Assembly: GCF_001595645.1 (NCBI RefSeq)
Contig: NZ_LNKT01000001.1
Location: 372,001 to 436,000, forward strand
Direction: 5' to 3'
DNA: 64,000 nt
Source: Sulfurovum riftiae
GTDB lineage: Bacteria > Campylobacterota > Campylobacteria > Campylobacterales > Sulfurovaceae
Position numbers and translations under genes: made by a program. The notes beneath the pieces were generated by a model. It ran no database searches. It saw nothing but the letters and a program-made list of their open reading frames with translations, and was not told where the DNA came from. Position 1 is the stretch's first letter. Each line of letters begins with the position of its first letter. Positions 8,168-16,109 of the stretch are shown here, piece after piece.

Positions 8168-8705
8168 GTCTGCTGTGAAATTTGTACTCCCTCTGCTGCT
8201 GTGCTATACGCATCTGCCTGCGAAAGATAGCACTCCTGCACAGAAAGAGACGAAAAGTATCTTTGCAGCAATGGAGAAGCTGAAAAAAGGGGAAAAGGTG
8301 CTCCTCAAAGGAGAGGTCTTCTACTCTGAACCGATCCGTTTCGACTATGACAAGGATGGGGTGAAGAACAATGTGGTAATGGCTTCCAAATTCTTCATCA
8401 AACAGAAGGCAGACAGCAGTTACGATGGGTATATTCAGCGCTTTCTCTACGATATCGACAAGAAAAAACCGGTCACCTGGTATGCGAAGAAGAACATGCT
8501 TTCCGAACCGCCTGTAGGTATTGACACCGCGGTGAGCAATGTGAAACATGAGGGTAAGACAGTGAAGTTCGATTCAGGTACCTGGCACTTTACGATGACC
8601 GACGGCGGTGAAGGGTACATCTCTGACAAGATCATCGTCAATGATGGTATCCGCACCAAGCAGGTACAGATGTTCGGTGGGGATGTTGAGGTCTTTACGG
8701 ACTGA
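8160..8705 (+). CDS. Secreted DxDxDG protein of the AOR module, copy 2
   Basis: A 181-residue exported paralogue of the protein at 5173-5643. ATG 8160 has GGAGAGGAGG upstream and overlaps the preceding stop by 8 bases; an in-frame ATG at 8136 lacks a site. Residues 1-21 look like a signal peptide, followed by a charged linker of about 30 residues that copy 1 lacks. The core repeats the acidic loop D62-Y-D64-K-D66-G-V-K-N-N, then YDGYIQRFLYDID, and ends with MTDGGEGYISD. It closes the AOR operon and converges with the phospholipase D-type gene. A periplasmic role tied to AOR subunit 2 is inferred. Confidence 0.83.
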   Translation: MFRSAVKFVLPLLLCYTHLPAKDSTPAQKETKSIFAAMEKLKKGEKVLLKGEVFYSEPIRFDYDKDGVKNNVVMASKFFIKQKADSSYDGYIQRFLYDIDKKKPVTWYAKKNMLSEPPVGIDTAVSNVKHEGKTVKFDSGTWHFTMTDGGEGYISDKIIVNDGIRTKQVQMFGGDVEVFTD

Positions 8706-10286
8706 TCACAACAGTTTTTCAATAGGCAGCAGGGAGAAGAAGTCCACACTGAAACGTTTGCCTGCACCGGCTTTGGGTGCTTTGATATAGTATTTCTTCT
8801 CTCCCTTTTCCATACTTTCCCATACAATACGTTTCTTTGAAGAGCCTTTTGCCGTCGGCAGGAGCCTGAGCCTGTAAAAATAGTCGGTGTTGAGTACCGA
8901 TTTGAGTTCTTTTTTGAGATGAGGAATAATGGGAGAATCTTTGATGAGCATGAGTACTTCGGTATTGAGCTTGTTAGAACGCGGGTCCATATTGGCTGAG
9001 CCGACAAGAAGCTGTTCATCATCGACGATGATCATCTTGGTATGCAGAGAGATGTGTTTGATTTTTTTTGCCTCTCTTCTGTTTTCGGGTACTTTATCGA
9101 GATAGGGTTTCAATTCATAGAGTTGTACGCCCATCTCCAGCATCGGTTCGATATATTTTTGGTAACCGCTGTAGACCATGGAGACATCTGTAGAGGCCAT
9201 GGAATTGGTAATGACAGTGATGGGAATATTCTGTGCCCGCAGCTTTTTTAAAGCGTCCATCATTTGCGGACTGGGGATGAAGTAGGGAGAAATGAGAATG
9301 AGCTCATGGTCCACTGCATCCAGTGCCCCTTTGATACTTGTACTCAGGTGGGTCCGGCTGTCATTGGGGTCTGAGACCACTTTTTTGGGCAGGTCGAAAT
9401 AGAGTGAAGCCTCTTTGGAGGCATAGAGGGGAATGGCACCTTTTTTCGCTTTTTTCAGGAAAGTGCTTTTTTTCATGTTATGTGCCAACGGGGTTTTAAG
9501 AAAGGCTGCGTGCAGTTGTTCCATATGTACCATTGTTTTTTGATAGTCAGCTGCACTGACCTTTTCGGAGATGATCTTCTTGTAGTTGACGGAGAGAGGA
9601 CTGTTCCAGTAGATGTCGAACTCTTTGTAGACCTCGGGAGCCACTTTGCCTACAGCAAGAATATCATAGTCGATAAAGACTACTTCCTCCGTATCGGCAG
9701 CGAAGTATTCGTCACCGATATTCCGGCCTCCGAGTATGGCAGCATGTCCATCTACTGTGAAGGTCTTGTTGTGCATGCGTTTCCCCAGTCTGCCGACATC
9801 AAGTACCAGGGCAGCACCACGGAAAAGCGAACGGAAGCGGTTGGGATTGAAGAGTTTGATCTCGATGTTTGGGTGGCGTGCAAGGGTGACGACATCTTTG
9901 TCTTTCCCTGTAGTGGTAAGATCGTCTATAATCATACGAACCTTCACACCACGGTTAGCAGCCTGAAGCAGTCTGTAGGTGAACTCGTCAGCCGTAAGGT
10001 CGTCTTTGTAGATGTAGTACTGTACATTGATGCTTGTGGTCGCTTTGTCTATGAGATACAGTCTGGCGGCGAAGGCATCTGAGGGGTTTTCAAGCGAGTA
10101 GAATGAGGAGTATTTTTTCAAGGAGACGGAGGACTTGAATACATGCATCCATGCGGGGGTCCGTGAAGGTACTTCCGTTGTCTCTGTTTTGGTCTGTGGA
10201 AGGGTGGCATGTTTTGTTTCCTGGCAGGCAGTGAAGAAAAAGAGAGGCAGAAGCAGTGCTGCTACCCTGATAGTGATACGAGACAC
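8706..10286 (-). CDS. Phospholipase D / cardiolipin synthase-like lipoprotein
   Basis: A 526-residue PLD-superfamily protein with two HxKxxxxD motifs (MHNKTFTVDG and LHTKMIIVDD). An N-terminal lipoprotein signal ends in LFFFTAC, so it is probably tethered in the periplasm. The ClsC/YmdC group of lipid phosphatidyltransferases or a related phospholipase is the closest match by layout. I use GTG 10286, which stands five bases from AAGGAG. A GTG at 10292 would sit only one base from that site. It runs convergently to the AOR operon. The exact reaction is undetermined. Confidence 0.85.
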   Translation of the reverse strand: MSRITIRVAALLLPLFFFTACQETKHATLPQTKTETTEVPSRTPAWMHVFKSSVSLKKYSSFYSLENPSDAFAARLYLIDKATTSINVQYYIYKDDLTADEFTYRLLQAANRGVKVRMIIDDLTTTGKDKDVVTLARHPNIEIKLFNPNRFRSLFRGAALVLDVGRLGKRMHNKTFTVDGHAAILGGRNIGDEYFAADTEEVVFIDYDILAVGKVAPEVYKEFDIYWNSPLSVNYKKIISEKVSAADYQKTMVHMEQLHAAFLKTPLAHNMKKSTFLKKAKKGAIPLYASKEASLYFDLPKKVVSDPNDSRTHLSTSIKGALDAVDHELILISPYFIPSPQMMDALKKLRAQNIPITVITNSMASTDVSMVYSGYQKYIEPMLEMGVQLYELKPYLDKVPENRREAKKIKHISLHTKMIIVDDEQLLVGSANMDPRSNKLNTEVLMLIKDSPIIPHLKKELKSVLNTDYFYRLRLLPTAKGSSKKRIVWESMEKGEKKYYIKAPKAGAGKRFSVDFFSLLPIEKLL

Positions 10287-10389
10287 GAACACTCCTTGAG
10301 GTGTAATAAAAATTATTTTAACATAAGTTCACAGCAAGTTTGCCCATTTATGCTAAAATAAAAAAAAGATCATATGTAAGGAATCCAGG

Positions 10390-10770
10390 ATGTCAAACAC
10401 TATGAAAACAGTACTAATAGTTTTTTCTCTTCTCTTTTTCAGCGGTTGTGCCTCCCATGAGAAGTTCGTGCAGAGATACAACAGCTGGGTCGGACAGGAT
10501 ATCGATACCTTCATCAAAACGGTTGGCTACCCCGATACGACCTACAAACTGCCCAACCACAACACTGTCTATGTCTATTCGCGTTCACGTTTGGTGACCT
10601 ATCCGAGTATGGGCTTCGGCTTTGGCGGGTACGGCTATCCTTTCGGATACGGTATCGGGTACAGTACGGCGGATGTCGAGCTCAAACAGTGTAAGCTCTA
10701 CCTCGAAGTGAACAGAAAAGGGAAGATCGTCCGTTGGTCCTCACGCGGTAACAACTGCGTTTCCGAATAA
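10390..10770 (+). CDS. Small lipoprotein with a Gly/Tyr-rich segment
   Basis: A 126-residue predicted lipoprotein; the lipobox is FFSGC at about residues 16-20. The central part holds a Gly/Tyr/Phe-rich stretch (GFGFGGYGYPFGYGIGY). Two further cysteines (QCKLY and NNCVSE) could form a disulfide. The front half (WVGQDIDTFIKTVGYPDTTY) resembles small outer-membrane lipoproteins of the SmpA/BamE-like type, seen in many proteobacteria. No function can be assigned. It is divergent from the PLD-type lipoprotein, with about 100 AT-rich bases between. Confidence 0.8.
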   Translation: MSNTMKTVLIVFSLLFFSGCASHEKFVQRYNSWVGQDIDTFIKTVGYPDTTYKLPNHNTVYVYSRSRLVTYPSMGFGFGGYGYPFGYGIGYSTADVELKQCKLYLEVNRKGKIVRWSSRGNNCVSE

Positions 10771-10881
10771 TACAGGGTATGAATATTGTAACCGAATAAC
10801 ATCTATATTTCGGTACAATCAACCGACAAGAAAGCCAATGCTGTAATTGACGGTTTCAATCGGCAAAAAGAAGGAAAATGT

Positions 10882-12465
10882 GTGAGTTTTAAGAATATTC
10901 AGGAACTGGAAAAGCGTCTCTGGAATGCAGCGGACGAGCTGCGGGCAAATTCGGGGTTGACGGCGGCGCAGTATTCTCAGCCGGTGCTGGGGTTGATCTT
11001 TCTGCGGTATGCGGAGCACCGTTTTGTCATTGCCAAAGCGCAGGTAGAAGCGAAGATGAGTTCACGCAGGCGCGGTGGGGACATCAAGACTGCCATTCAG
11101 GCGGAGGGGGCGATGTTCATCCCCGATGCGGCGCTCTACTCCAGACTGCTGGAACTCCCGGAGGGTGCGGATGTCGGCAGGGCGGTCAACGATGCCATGA
11201 AAGCGCTGGAAGCGGAAAACGAAGCACTCAAAGATACGCTTCCCAAGACCTACACTAAGTTCGATGATGACATTCTGGTGGGGTTATTGAAGAACTTTGC
11301 AGGTATCAAGTTCGACATCGGTTCGGATGTCTTCGGGCGTATCTACGAATATTTCCTGACGGAGTTCGCCAAGTCTGAAGGACAGGGCGGTGGTGAGTTC
11401 TTCACCCCAAGCCCGCTGGTACGGCTCATTTCGGAGATCATCGAGCCCTACAGCGGCAAGGTCTACGACCCCGCCTGTGGTTCTGGCGGGATGTTCGTAC
11501 AGTCTGCGGCGTTCGTGCGTGAGCACAACAAGACGGCGACGGCTGAGCTCTCCATTTTTGGAGAGGAGAAAACGCTCGACACGGTACGCCTTGCCAAGAT
11601 GAACCTTGCGGTGCACGGCCTGGAGGGAGACATAAAGAACGGGAACTCCTACTACGAAGATCTGCACAACAGTGTCGGCCGGTTTGACTTCGTCATGGCC
11701 AATCCGCCGTTCAATGTCAACAACATCCAGAAGGAGCGGCTGGAGGATAACAAGGCACGTTTTCCTTTCGGGATGCCGCGCAACGACAACGGCAACTACA
11801 TCTGGATACAGATGTTTTACTCGGCACTGAACGCCAAAGGGCGTGCGGGTTTCGTCATGGCGAACTCGGCGAGCGATGCGAGAAACTCCGAAATGGAGAT
11901 CCGCCGCGATCTCATCAAAACGGGCGTGGTCGATGTGATGGTTGCTATCAGCTCCAACTTCTTCTACACGGTGACCCTGCCGGCGACGCTCTGGTTCTTC
12001 GACAAGGGCAAGCCCGAAAGCAGAAAAGACAAAGTGCTCTTCATCGATGCCAGACACATCTACAGCCAGGTGACCCGTGCCGTGCGCGACTACACCAGCG
12101 AACAGCTCAATTTTATCGCCAACATCGTCCGGCTCTACCGTGGGCAGGAGGTGGACAATGCCTTCCTTGAAACACACGAAGACAAACGTAATACGGGCGA
12201 GTGGACGGTGGAGAAGTTCTTCGAAACAGGCAGCTACAAAGACATTCCGGGGCTTTGCAAAGTAGTAACCATCGAAGAGATAGAAGCACAGGGATGGAGC
12301 CTCAACCCCGGGCGTTATGTGGGTGTGGCAGATGGCGAAGAGGTGGACGACGAGGACTTCCGCATCAGGCTGGAGGAGCTGCAGGAGGAGCTGGAGGTGC
12401 TGAATGCTGAGGCGCATGAGCTGGAGAAGACGATTGCCGAGAATGTGGCGGGGATTTTAGGATAA
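10882..12465 (+). CDS. hsdM: Type I restriction-modification DNA methylase (HsdM)
   Basis: The N6-adenine methyltransferase subunit of a type I restriction-modification system, 527 residues. The S-adenosylmethionine motif is D196-P-A-C-G-S-G-G, and the catalytic motif NPPF is at 274-277. The N-terminal helical domain ([16 protein letters not shown]) and the [12 protein letters not shown] block are typical of HsdM. The start is GTG 10882, six bases after AAGGA. hsdS follows after two bases. The C-terminus is a coiled-coil-like helix ([21 protein letters not shown]) that would contact HsdS. Its base composition is that of the surrounding chromosome, unlike hsdS and the next gene. Confidence 0.95.
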   Translation: MSFKNIQELEKRLWNAADELRANSGLTAAQYSQPVLGLIFLRYAEHRFVIAKAQVEAKMSSRRRGGDIKTAIQAEGAMFIPDAALYSRLLELPEGADVGRAVNDAMKALEAENEALKDTLPKTYTKFDDDILVGLLKNFAGIKFDIGSDVFGRIYEYFLTEFAKSEGQGGGEFFTPSPLVRLISEIIEPYSGKVYDPACGSGGMFVQSAAFVREHNKTATAELSIFGEEKTLDTVRLAKMNLAVHGLEGDIKNGNSYYEDLHNSVGRFDFVMANPPFNVNNIQKERLEDNKARFPFGMPRNDNGNYIWIQMFYSALNAKGRAGFVMANSASDARNSEMEIRRDLIKTGVVDVMVAISSNFFYTVTLPATLWFFDKGKPESRKDKVLFIDARHIYSQVTRAVRDYTSEQLNFIANIVRLYRGQEVDNAFLETHEDKRNTGEWTVEKFFETGSYKDIPGLCKVVTIEEIEAQGWSLNPGRYVGVADGEEVDDEDFRIRLEELQEELEVLNAEAHELEKTIAENVAGILG

Positions 12466-12467
12466 GA

Positions 12468-13676
12468 ATGGCTTCTTTTTCAAAAGTAAAATTGGGGGAA
12501 ATTGCAAATATAAAAGGAGGTAAACGCTTACCTAAGGGTCATACACTTTTGTATGACAAAACGCTACATCCATATATACGAGCAAGAGATATAAAAGATG
12601 GTGTAATTATATTTGATGATCCTGTTTATATTGATCAGTCTACATATGAAAAAATTCAGCGGTATACAGTTGATAAAGGAGATGTTTGTATTACTATAGT
12701 TGGCGCGAATGTAGGGGATGTTGGGCAGGTACCAACATTTTTAGATGGTGCAAACCTTACAGAAAATGCTGTGAAACTAGTAGCAAAAGACAATGATGAA
12801 TATATAGCTGATTACATTAAATATGCATTGCAAACACAAGATGCGCAAAAACAAATGAAAAATGCTGCTGCTGGTGCAGCTCAACCTAAATTAGGTATAT
12901 ATAAAATCAAAGAAGTTGAAATTTTTTATCCATCAAAAAATATTAGAGCACGCATATCGACTATACTTTCCACCTACGACGATCTTATCGAAAACAACAA
13001 CCGCCGCATTGCCATCCTCGAAGAGATGGCACAAAAACTCTACCGAGAATGGTTTGTCAAATTCCGCTTTCCTGGACATGAAAAGGTCAAGATGGTCGAG
13101 TCGGAGTTTGGGTTGATTCCGGAAGGGTGGGAGGTGGTTAAACTTTCTGAAATGTGCAATCTTACAATGGGGCAATCTCCAAAGTCTGAATTTTACAATG
13201 AAAATAAAGAAGGGATACCATTTTATCAAGGTGTAGCAGATTTCGGATTACGGTTTCCGAAAGAGCGAGTCTACTGTACAAAGCCCACGCGTTTTGCCAA
13301 AGAAGGTGATATTCTGTTTAGTGTACGAGCCCCAGTTGGTCGTTTGAATATTGCAAACAGTGATTTATCAATTGGTCGAGGTCTGTCTGCGATTAATCAC
13401 AAAGATGGTTACCAAACTTTTTTATATCAACAGTTGAAGTATCTGTTTCGGGTCGAAGATTCTATGGGTAACGGATCAATTTTCAATTCGGTTACAAAGA
13501 GAGATATGCAGAATATTGATCTTTTGAAGCCTGCTATTGAAATAGTTGAAAAGTTTGAAGAAATAGCAATACCGATGTTTGATTTACTTGATAACTTAGA
13601 AAAAAGAAATATTAATCTGAAAGGACAAAGGGATTTGCTTTTGCCTAAATTGATTTCAGGAAAGATTAATGTCTAA
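12468..13676 (+). CDS. hsdS: Type I restriction-modification specificity subunit (HsdS)
   Basis: A 402-residue target-recognition subunit with two target recognition domains (about residues 1-160 and 215-370). They are separated by a central conserved helical spacer, ARISTILSTYDDLIENNNRR followed by EEMAQKLYREWFVKF, and a shorter C-terminal helix follows. The DNA for both recognition domains is visibly AT-rich, while the central spacer (about 12950-13130) returns to the richer composition of hsdM. This is the pattern expected when recognition domains are swapped by recombination at conserved segments. It ends in an 8-base overlap with the HNH-type gene. Confidence 0.93.
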   Translation: MASFSKVKLGEIANIKGGKRLPKGHTLLYDKTLHPYIRARDIKDGVIIFDDPVYIDQSTYEKIQRYTVDKGDVCITIVGANVGDVGQVPTFLDGANLTENAVKLVAKDNDEYIADYIKYALQTQDAQKQMKNAAAGAAQPKLGIYKIKEVEIFYPSKNIRARISTILSTYDDLIENNNRRIAILEEMAQKLYREWFVKFRFPGHEKVKMVESEFGLIPEGWEVVKLSEMCNLTMGQSPKSEFYNENKEGIPFYQGVADFGLRFPKERVYCTKPTRFAKEGDILFSVRAPVGRLNIANSDLSIGRGLSAINHKDGYQTFLYQQLKYLFRVEDSMGNGSIFNSVTKRDMQNIDLLKPAIEIVEKFEEIAIPMFDLLDNLEKRNINLKGQRDLLLPKLISGKINV

Positions 13677-15234
13677 ACCAAGAGATGATTTCACAGAAAC
13701 CACCATTAGAACATTGAGAGAAAGAGTTGCAAGTAGATGTTCTAACCCCAATTGCAGGATCGTAACAACTGGACCCTCCACAGTTAAAGACAAAGTTAAT
13801 AGAATTGGTGAGGCTGCACATATTTGTGCTGCTGCTTCTGGGGGACCAAGATATGATGAAAATATGACATCCGAAGAACGAAAGTCAATTGATAATGGTA
13901 TTTGGCTTTGTTCCAATTGTGCAGATATGATAGATAAGGATTGGGAGCGTTATCCTATTGAGTTATTGCAGCAATGGAAGAAAGATGCAGATGAGTTTGC
14001 GCTTAACGAAATGGGAAAGAAATTGCCAACTGTTGATGAGCCTCTTGAATTATTAATGGCTTCAATGACTGGTACAGGATTACAAGGTTTACCCACAAGA
14101 CTTAAAAATATATCTTTGGCTGCTTCTCAGTATTTAGAAAGCATTGATCCCCGACTTGCTGTTAATATAGTCTTTGACAAAAACTGTACTACTTTTCACT
14201 TTGCTGCCAAGGAAGAGCCTGTAGAGATGAAGCTTTCACTTATTCCTGAAAATTTGGAAAGTTTTGATGAAAAAATGAATAATCTTTTCAAATATGGAGA
14301 ACCTTTGGAAGCTACTGTTAATGATTTTTCTTTTTTTGGGTCTGAAATATTTGACAGATTAAAACAGGACGGTCTTACTAATGCAAAAATATCATTTACT
14401 CCAAAGAATGTAGACGGTAAATTAAAACTAAAATTAACTAATGGTGGTGATATATATCTAGTTGATGATATGGTAGGAACTATTTTTACCGGTAATCAAA
14501 ATATTAGTTTTCAAGGAAAACTTTTTGGTGATATACTACAGTTTTCCCTCCGAATTCCACTTCCTACTGGATCTTCAATGGAAGAATCAAATTTTTCTTT
14601 TTCAATAAATTTTGATATTTGGAATGAAACAGATATTCTATCACTACCATATTTCAATAAAGTATATGAGTTTTTTGAAAAGTTATATTCAGGATTTTAC
14701 CTAAGTGGCATTTTGGAAATAGAAGGAGAAAAACTCTTATCTATGAATGAAAAAAGACTTAATGATGATTGTAGTATTGTTGAAATGTATAGTACATTCA
14801 AATACATATATCTTGCTAGGAAAATTTCAAAATATTTTGGAAAACAAATCATTTTTAATAGGTTTGAATTTTACTATGATGATTTAAAAGAAATGGAAAA
14901 TATTGTTCATGCAATAGAACAATATAGTGTTGAATTAAAAGAAGATGATGCCATAAAATTTTCAATTACGATTACATCAGATGAACATTTACATAATATG
15001 CGTGATCATAGTATAAGAACTAAACCTATACAAATGAAACTAGAGGCTCCAGACCATAAAGTAAATATTTTTGAAGAAGAAATTGAAATTCCTAAAATCA
15101 GGCAAATTTTTACATATATGAAACTTAATAAAGCTCCGAATTTTGATTCAAAAAAAGTGGGAGATTCAGTAGAGTTTGAGTATGTACCTCAAGAGGGTGC
15201 TGTTTATTCTATTGGATTTATAAAAGAGAATTAA
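13669..15234 (+). CDS. HNH-like N-terminal domain protein embedded in the type I RM locus
   Basis: A 521-residue protein overlapping hsdS by 8 bases. Residues 20-95 form an HNH/treble-clef-like module: C24-x4-C29, AAHI with H51, then GIWLCSNCADMIDKD with C81 and C84. The remaining 400 residues match nothing I recognise. They are beta-rich early (about 150-330) and mixed later, without further cysteine motifs. The gene is strikingly AT-rich against hsdM and hsdR, which suggests separate acquisition. HNH modules of this type often sit at the front of defence proteins with variable C-termini. A role as accessory nuclease or associated effector in the RM locus is inference. Confidence 0.85.
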   Translation: MSKPRDDFTETTIRTLRERVASRCSNPNCRIVTTGPSTVKDKVNRIGEAAHICAAASGGPRYDENMTSEERKSIDNGIWLCSNCADMIDKDWERYPIELLQQWKKDADEFALNEMGKKLPTVDEPLELLMASMTGTGLQGLPTRLKNISLAASQYLESIDPRLAVNIVFDKNCTTFHFAAKEEPVEMKLSLIPENLESFDEKMNNLFKYGEPLEATVNDFSFFGSEIFDRLKQDGLTNAKISFTPKNVDGKLKLKLTNGGDIYLVDDMVGTIFTGNQNISFQGKLFGDILQFSLRIPLPTGSSMEESNFSFSINFDIWNETDILSLPYFNKVYEFFEKLYSGFYLSGILEIEGEKLLSMNEKRLNDDCSIVEMYSTFKYIYLARKISKYFGKQIIFNRFEFYYDDLKEMENIVHAIEQYSVELKEDDAIKFSITITSDEHLHNMRDHSIRTKPIQMKLEAPDHKVNIFEEEIEIPKIRQIFTYMKLNKAPNFDSKKVGDSVEFEYVPQEGAVYSIGFIKEN

Positions 15235-15331
15235 TGTTGATTTCCTCTCCATATGTTATTTCTGTTCTTTATGGGTCTGTCTAAAGGTACTACCAGCCAA
15301 AGATTAAAAAGTAGCAGCAAAATATTTATGC

Positions 15332-15353
15332 TATAATGACAGTATTCTGTCAT
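15332..15353 (+). promoter_or_regulatory. Toxin-antitoxin promoter and operator
   Basis: An extended -10 (TGCTATAAT, hexamer at 15332-15337) overlaps the perfect inverted repeat ATGACAG-TATT-CTGTCAT at 15336-15353. An operator covering the -10 and start region directly before an antitoxin gene is the classic autorepression layout. Binding by the antitoxin is inferred. Confidence 0.7.
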
Positions 15354-15365
15354 AAAGGACTTCTT

Positions 15366-15620
15366 ATGCAAGCAGTAAATTACACAGCGGCACGCAACAA
15401 CCTCAAAAGCATCATAGACAATGTGTGCGACAATAACGAAGAAGTGATCGTCACAACCAAAAATGACAAAAGCGTGGTGATCATCTCTCTTGATGAGTAT
15501 AACAAAACCCATGCCCAGCTCAAACGGGACGTGCAGCAGGCGATCGCTGAGATTGAGCGGGGAGACTACATGAGTATTGACGAAGCATTTGAAAAGGCAA
15601 AGAAAGCCTACCGTGCTTAA
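15366..15620 (+). CDS. Phd/YefM-family antitoxin
   Basis: An 84-residue antitoxin. The N-terminal half is the Phd/YefM DNA-binding fold (MQAVNYTAARNNLKSIIDNV, then VVIISLDEYN). The C-terminal acidic tail would wrap the toxin. ATG 15366 is used because AAGGA lies upstream and the aligned start MQAVNYTxAR is the family norm; an upstream ATG at 15336 lies inside the operator. It overlaps the toxin start by 8 bases. It neutralises the toxin and likely represses its own promoter through the adjacent repeat. Confidence 0.88.
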   Translation: MQAVNYTAARNNLKSIIDNVCDNNEEVIVTTKNDKSVVIISLDEYNKTHAQLKRDVQQAIAEIERGDYMSIDEAFEKAKKAYRA

Positions 15621-15906
15621 AGTACTATTTTCCAAAACAGCTACCGACAACCTTATAAGTCAGGCACTCTATATTTTCGAACAGACGCAAAGCATTGAAC
15701 TGTCCGATAAGTATTTGGATGATATGAAAGAGTATATCGTCACGACACTTTCAGAATTTCCAAAAGCAGGCAGGCCTTCAGAAGAGTTGGCACCAAATAC
15801 GCGTAAGCTTGTCTATCAGGGGTATTCTATTATTTACAGGATAGCAGAAAAGCAAATCGAGATTTTGACTCTCTACAGAGAAAATATGCCGAAAATGGGG
15901 GTATAG
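15613..15906 (+). CDS. RelE/ParE-family toxin
   Basis: A 97-residue type II toxin of the RelE/ParE superfamily. The signature C-terminal strand pattern is visible: AGRPSEELAPNTRKLVYQGYSIIYRI, followed by EILTLYRENMPKMG. I take GTG 15613, within the antitoxin's last codons, as the start (MLKVLFSKTATDN); ATG 15577 would add an unlikely basic extension. Partner of the antitoxin just upstream. Whether it cleaves mRNA or acts on gyrase cannot be read from the sequence. Such a pair may stabilise the surrounding RM locus. Confidence 0.85.
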   Translation: MLKVLFSKTATDNLISQALYIFEQTQSIELSDKYLDDMKEYIVTTLSEFPKAGRPSEELAPNTRKLVYQGYSIIYRIAEKQIEILTLYRENMPKMGV

Positions 15907-15910
15907 TCTT

Positions 15911-15965
15911 ATGTTGGTAAACAAAAAGATATATTTAGGGGATTGTTTTGATAAAATAAAACCAG
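15911..15965 (+). pseudogene. Possible 5' relic of a DNA methyltransferase gene
   Basis: Fifty-five bases starting with ATG 15911 encode MLVNKKIYLGDCFDKIKPE. This closely resembles the N-terminus of small N4/N6 DNA methyltransferases (NKIYLGDCLxxIK, normally followed by the catalytic DPPY motif). After about 18 codons the reading frame runs into a strong inverted-repeat structure and loses all resemblance; no DPPY follows. It may be the stump of an excised or deleted gene in the RM locus. A chance match is possible because the segment is short. Confidence 0.35.
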
Positions 15966-16018
15966 AGACCTCACTCCCCTTGCAGGGCACCCGACTGAGG
16001 TTGTCGGTGATGAGGTCT
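15966..16018. repeat. Cloverleaf-like structured element in the RM locus
   Basis: An 8-bp outer stem (AGACCTCA at 15966-15973 with TGAGGTCT at 16011-16018) encloses two hairpins: CCCT-TGC-AGGG (15977-15987) and CCGAC with GTCGG (15991-15995, 16003-16007). The hairpin loop repeats TGAGGT from the outer stem. It interrupts the methyltransferase-like start. It could be a recombination scar, an attachment-type site or a structured RNA. Confidence 0.45.
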
Positions 16019-16109
16019 AAGTGGCATCATTATAGCATAAATTCAGAAGATGCGGTAAATGGTATAGACCCTTGTAATCATACATTTGAGATATTTATAG
16101 GATATTGTT

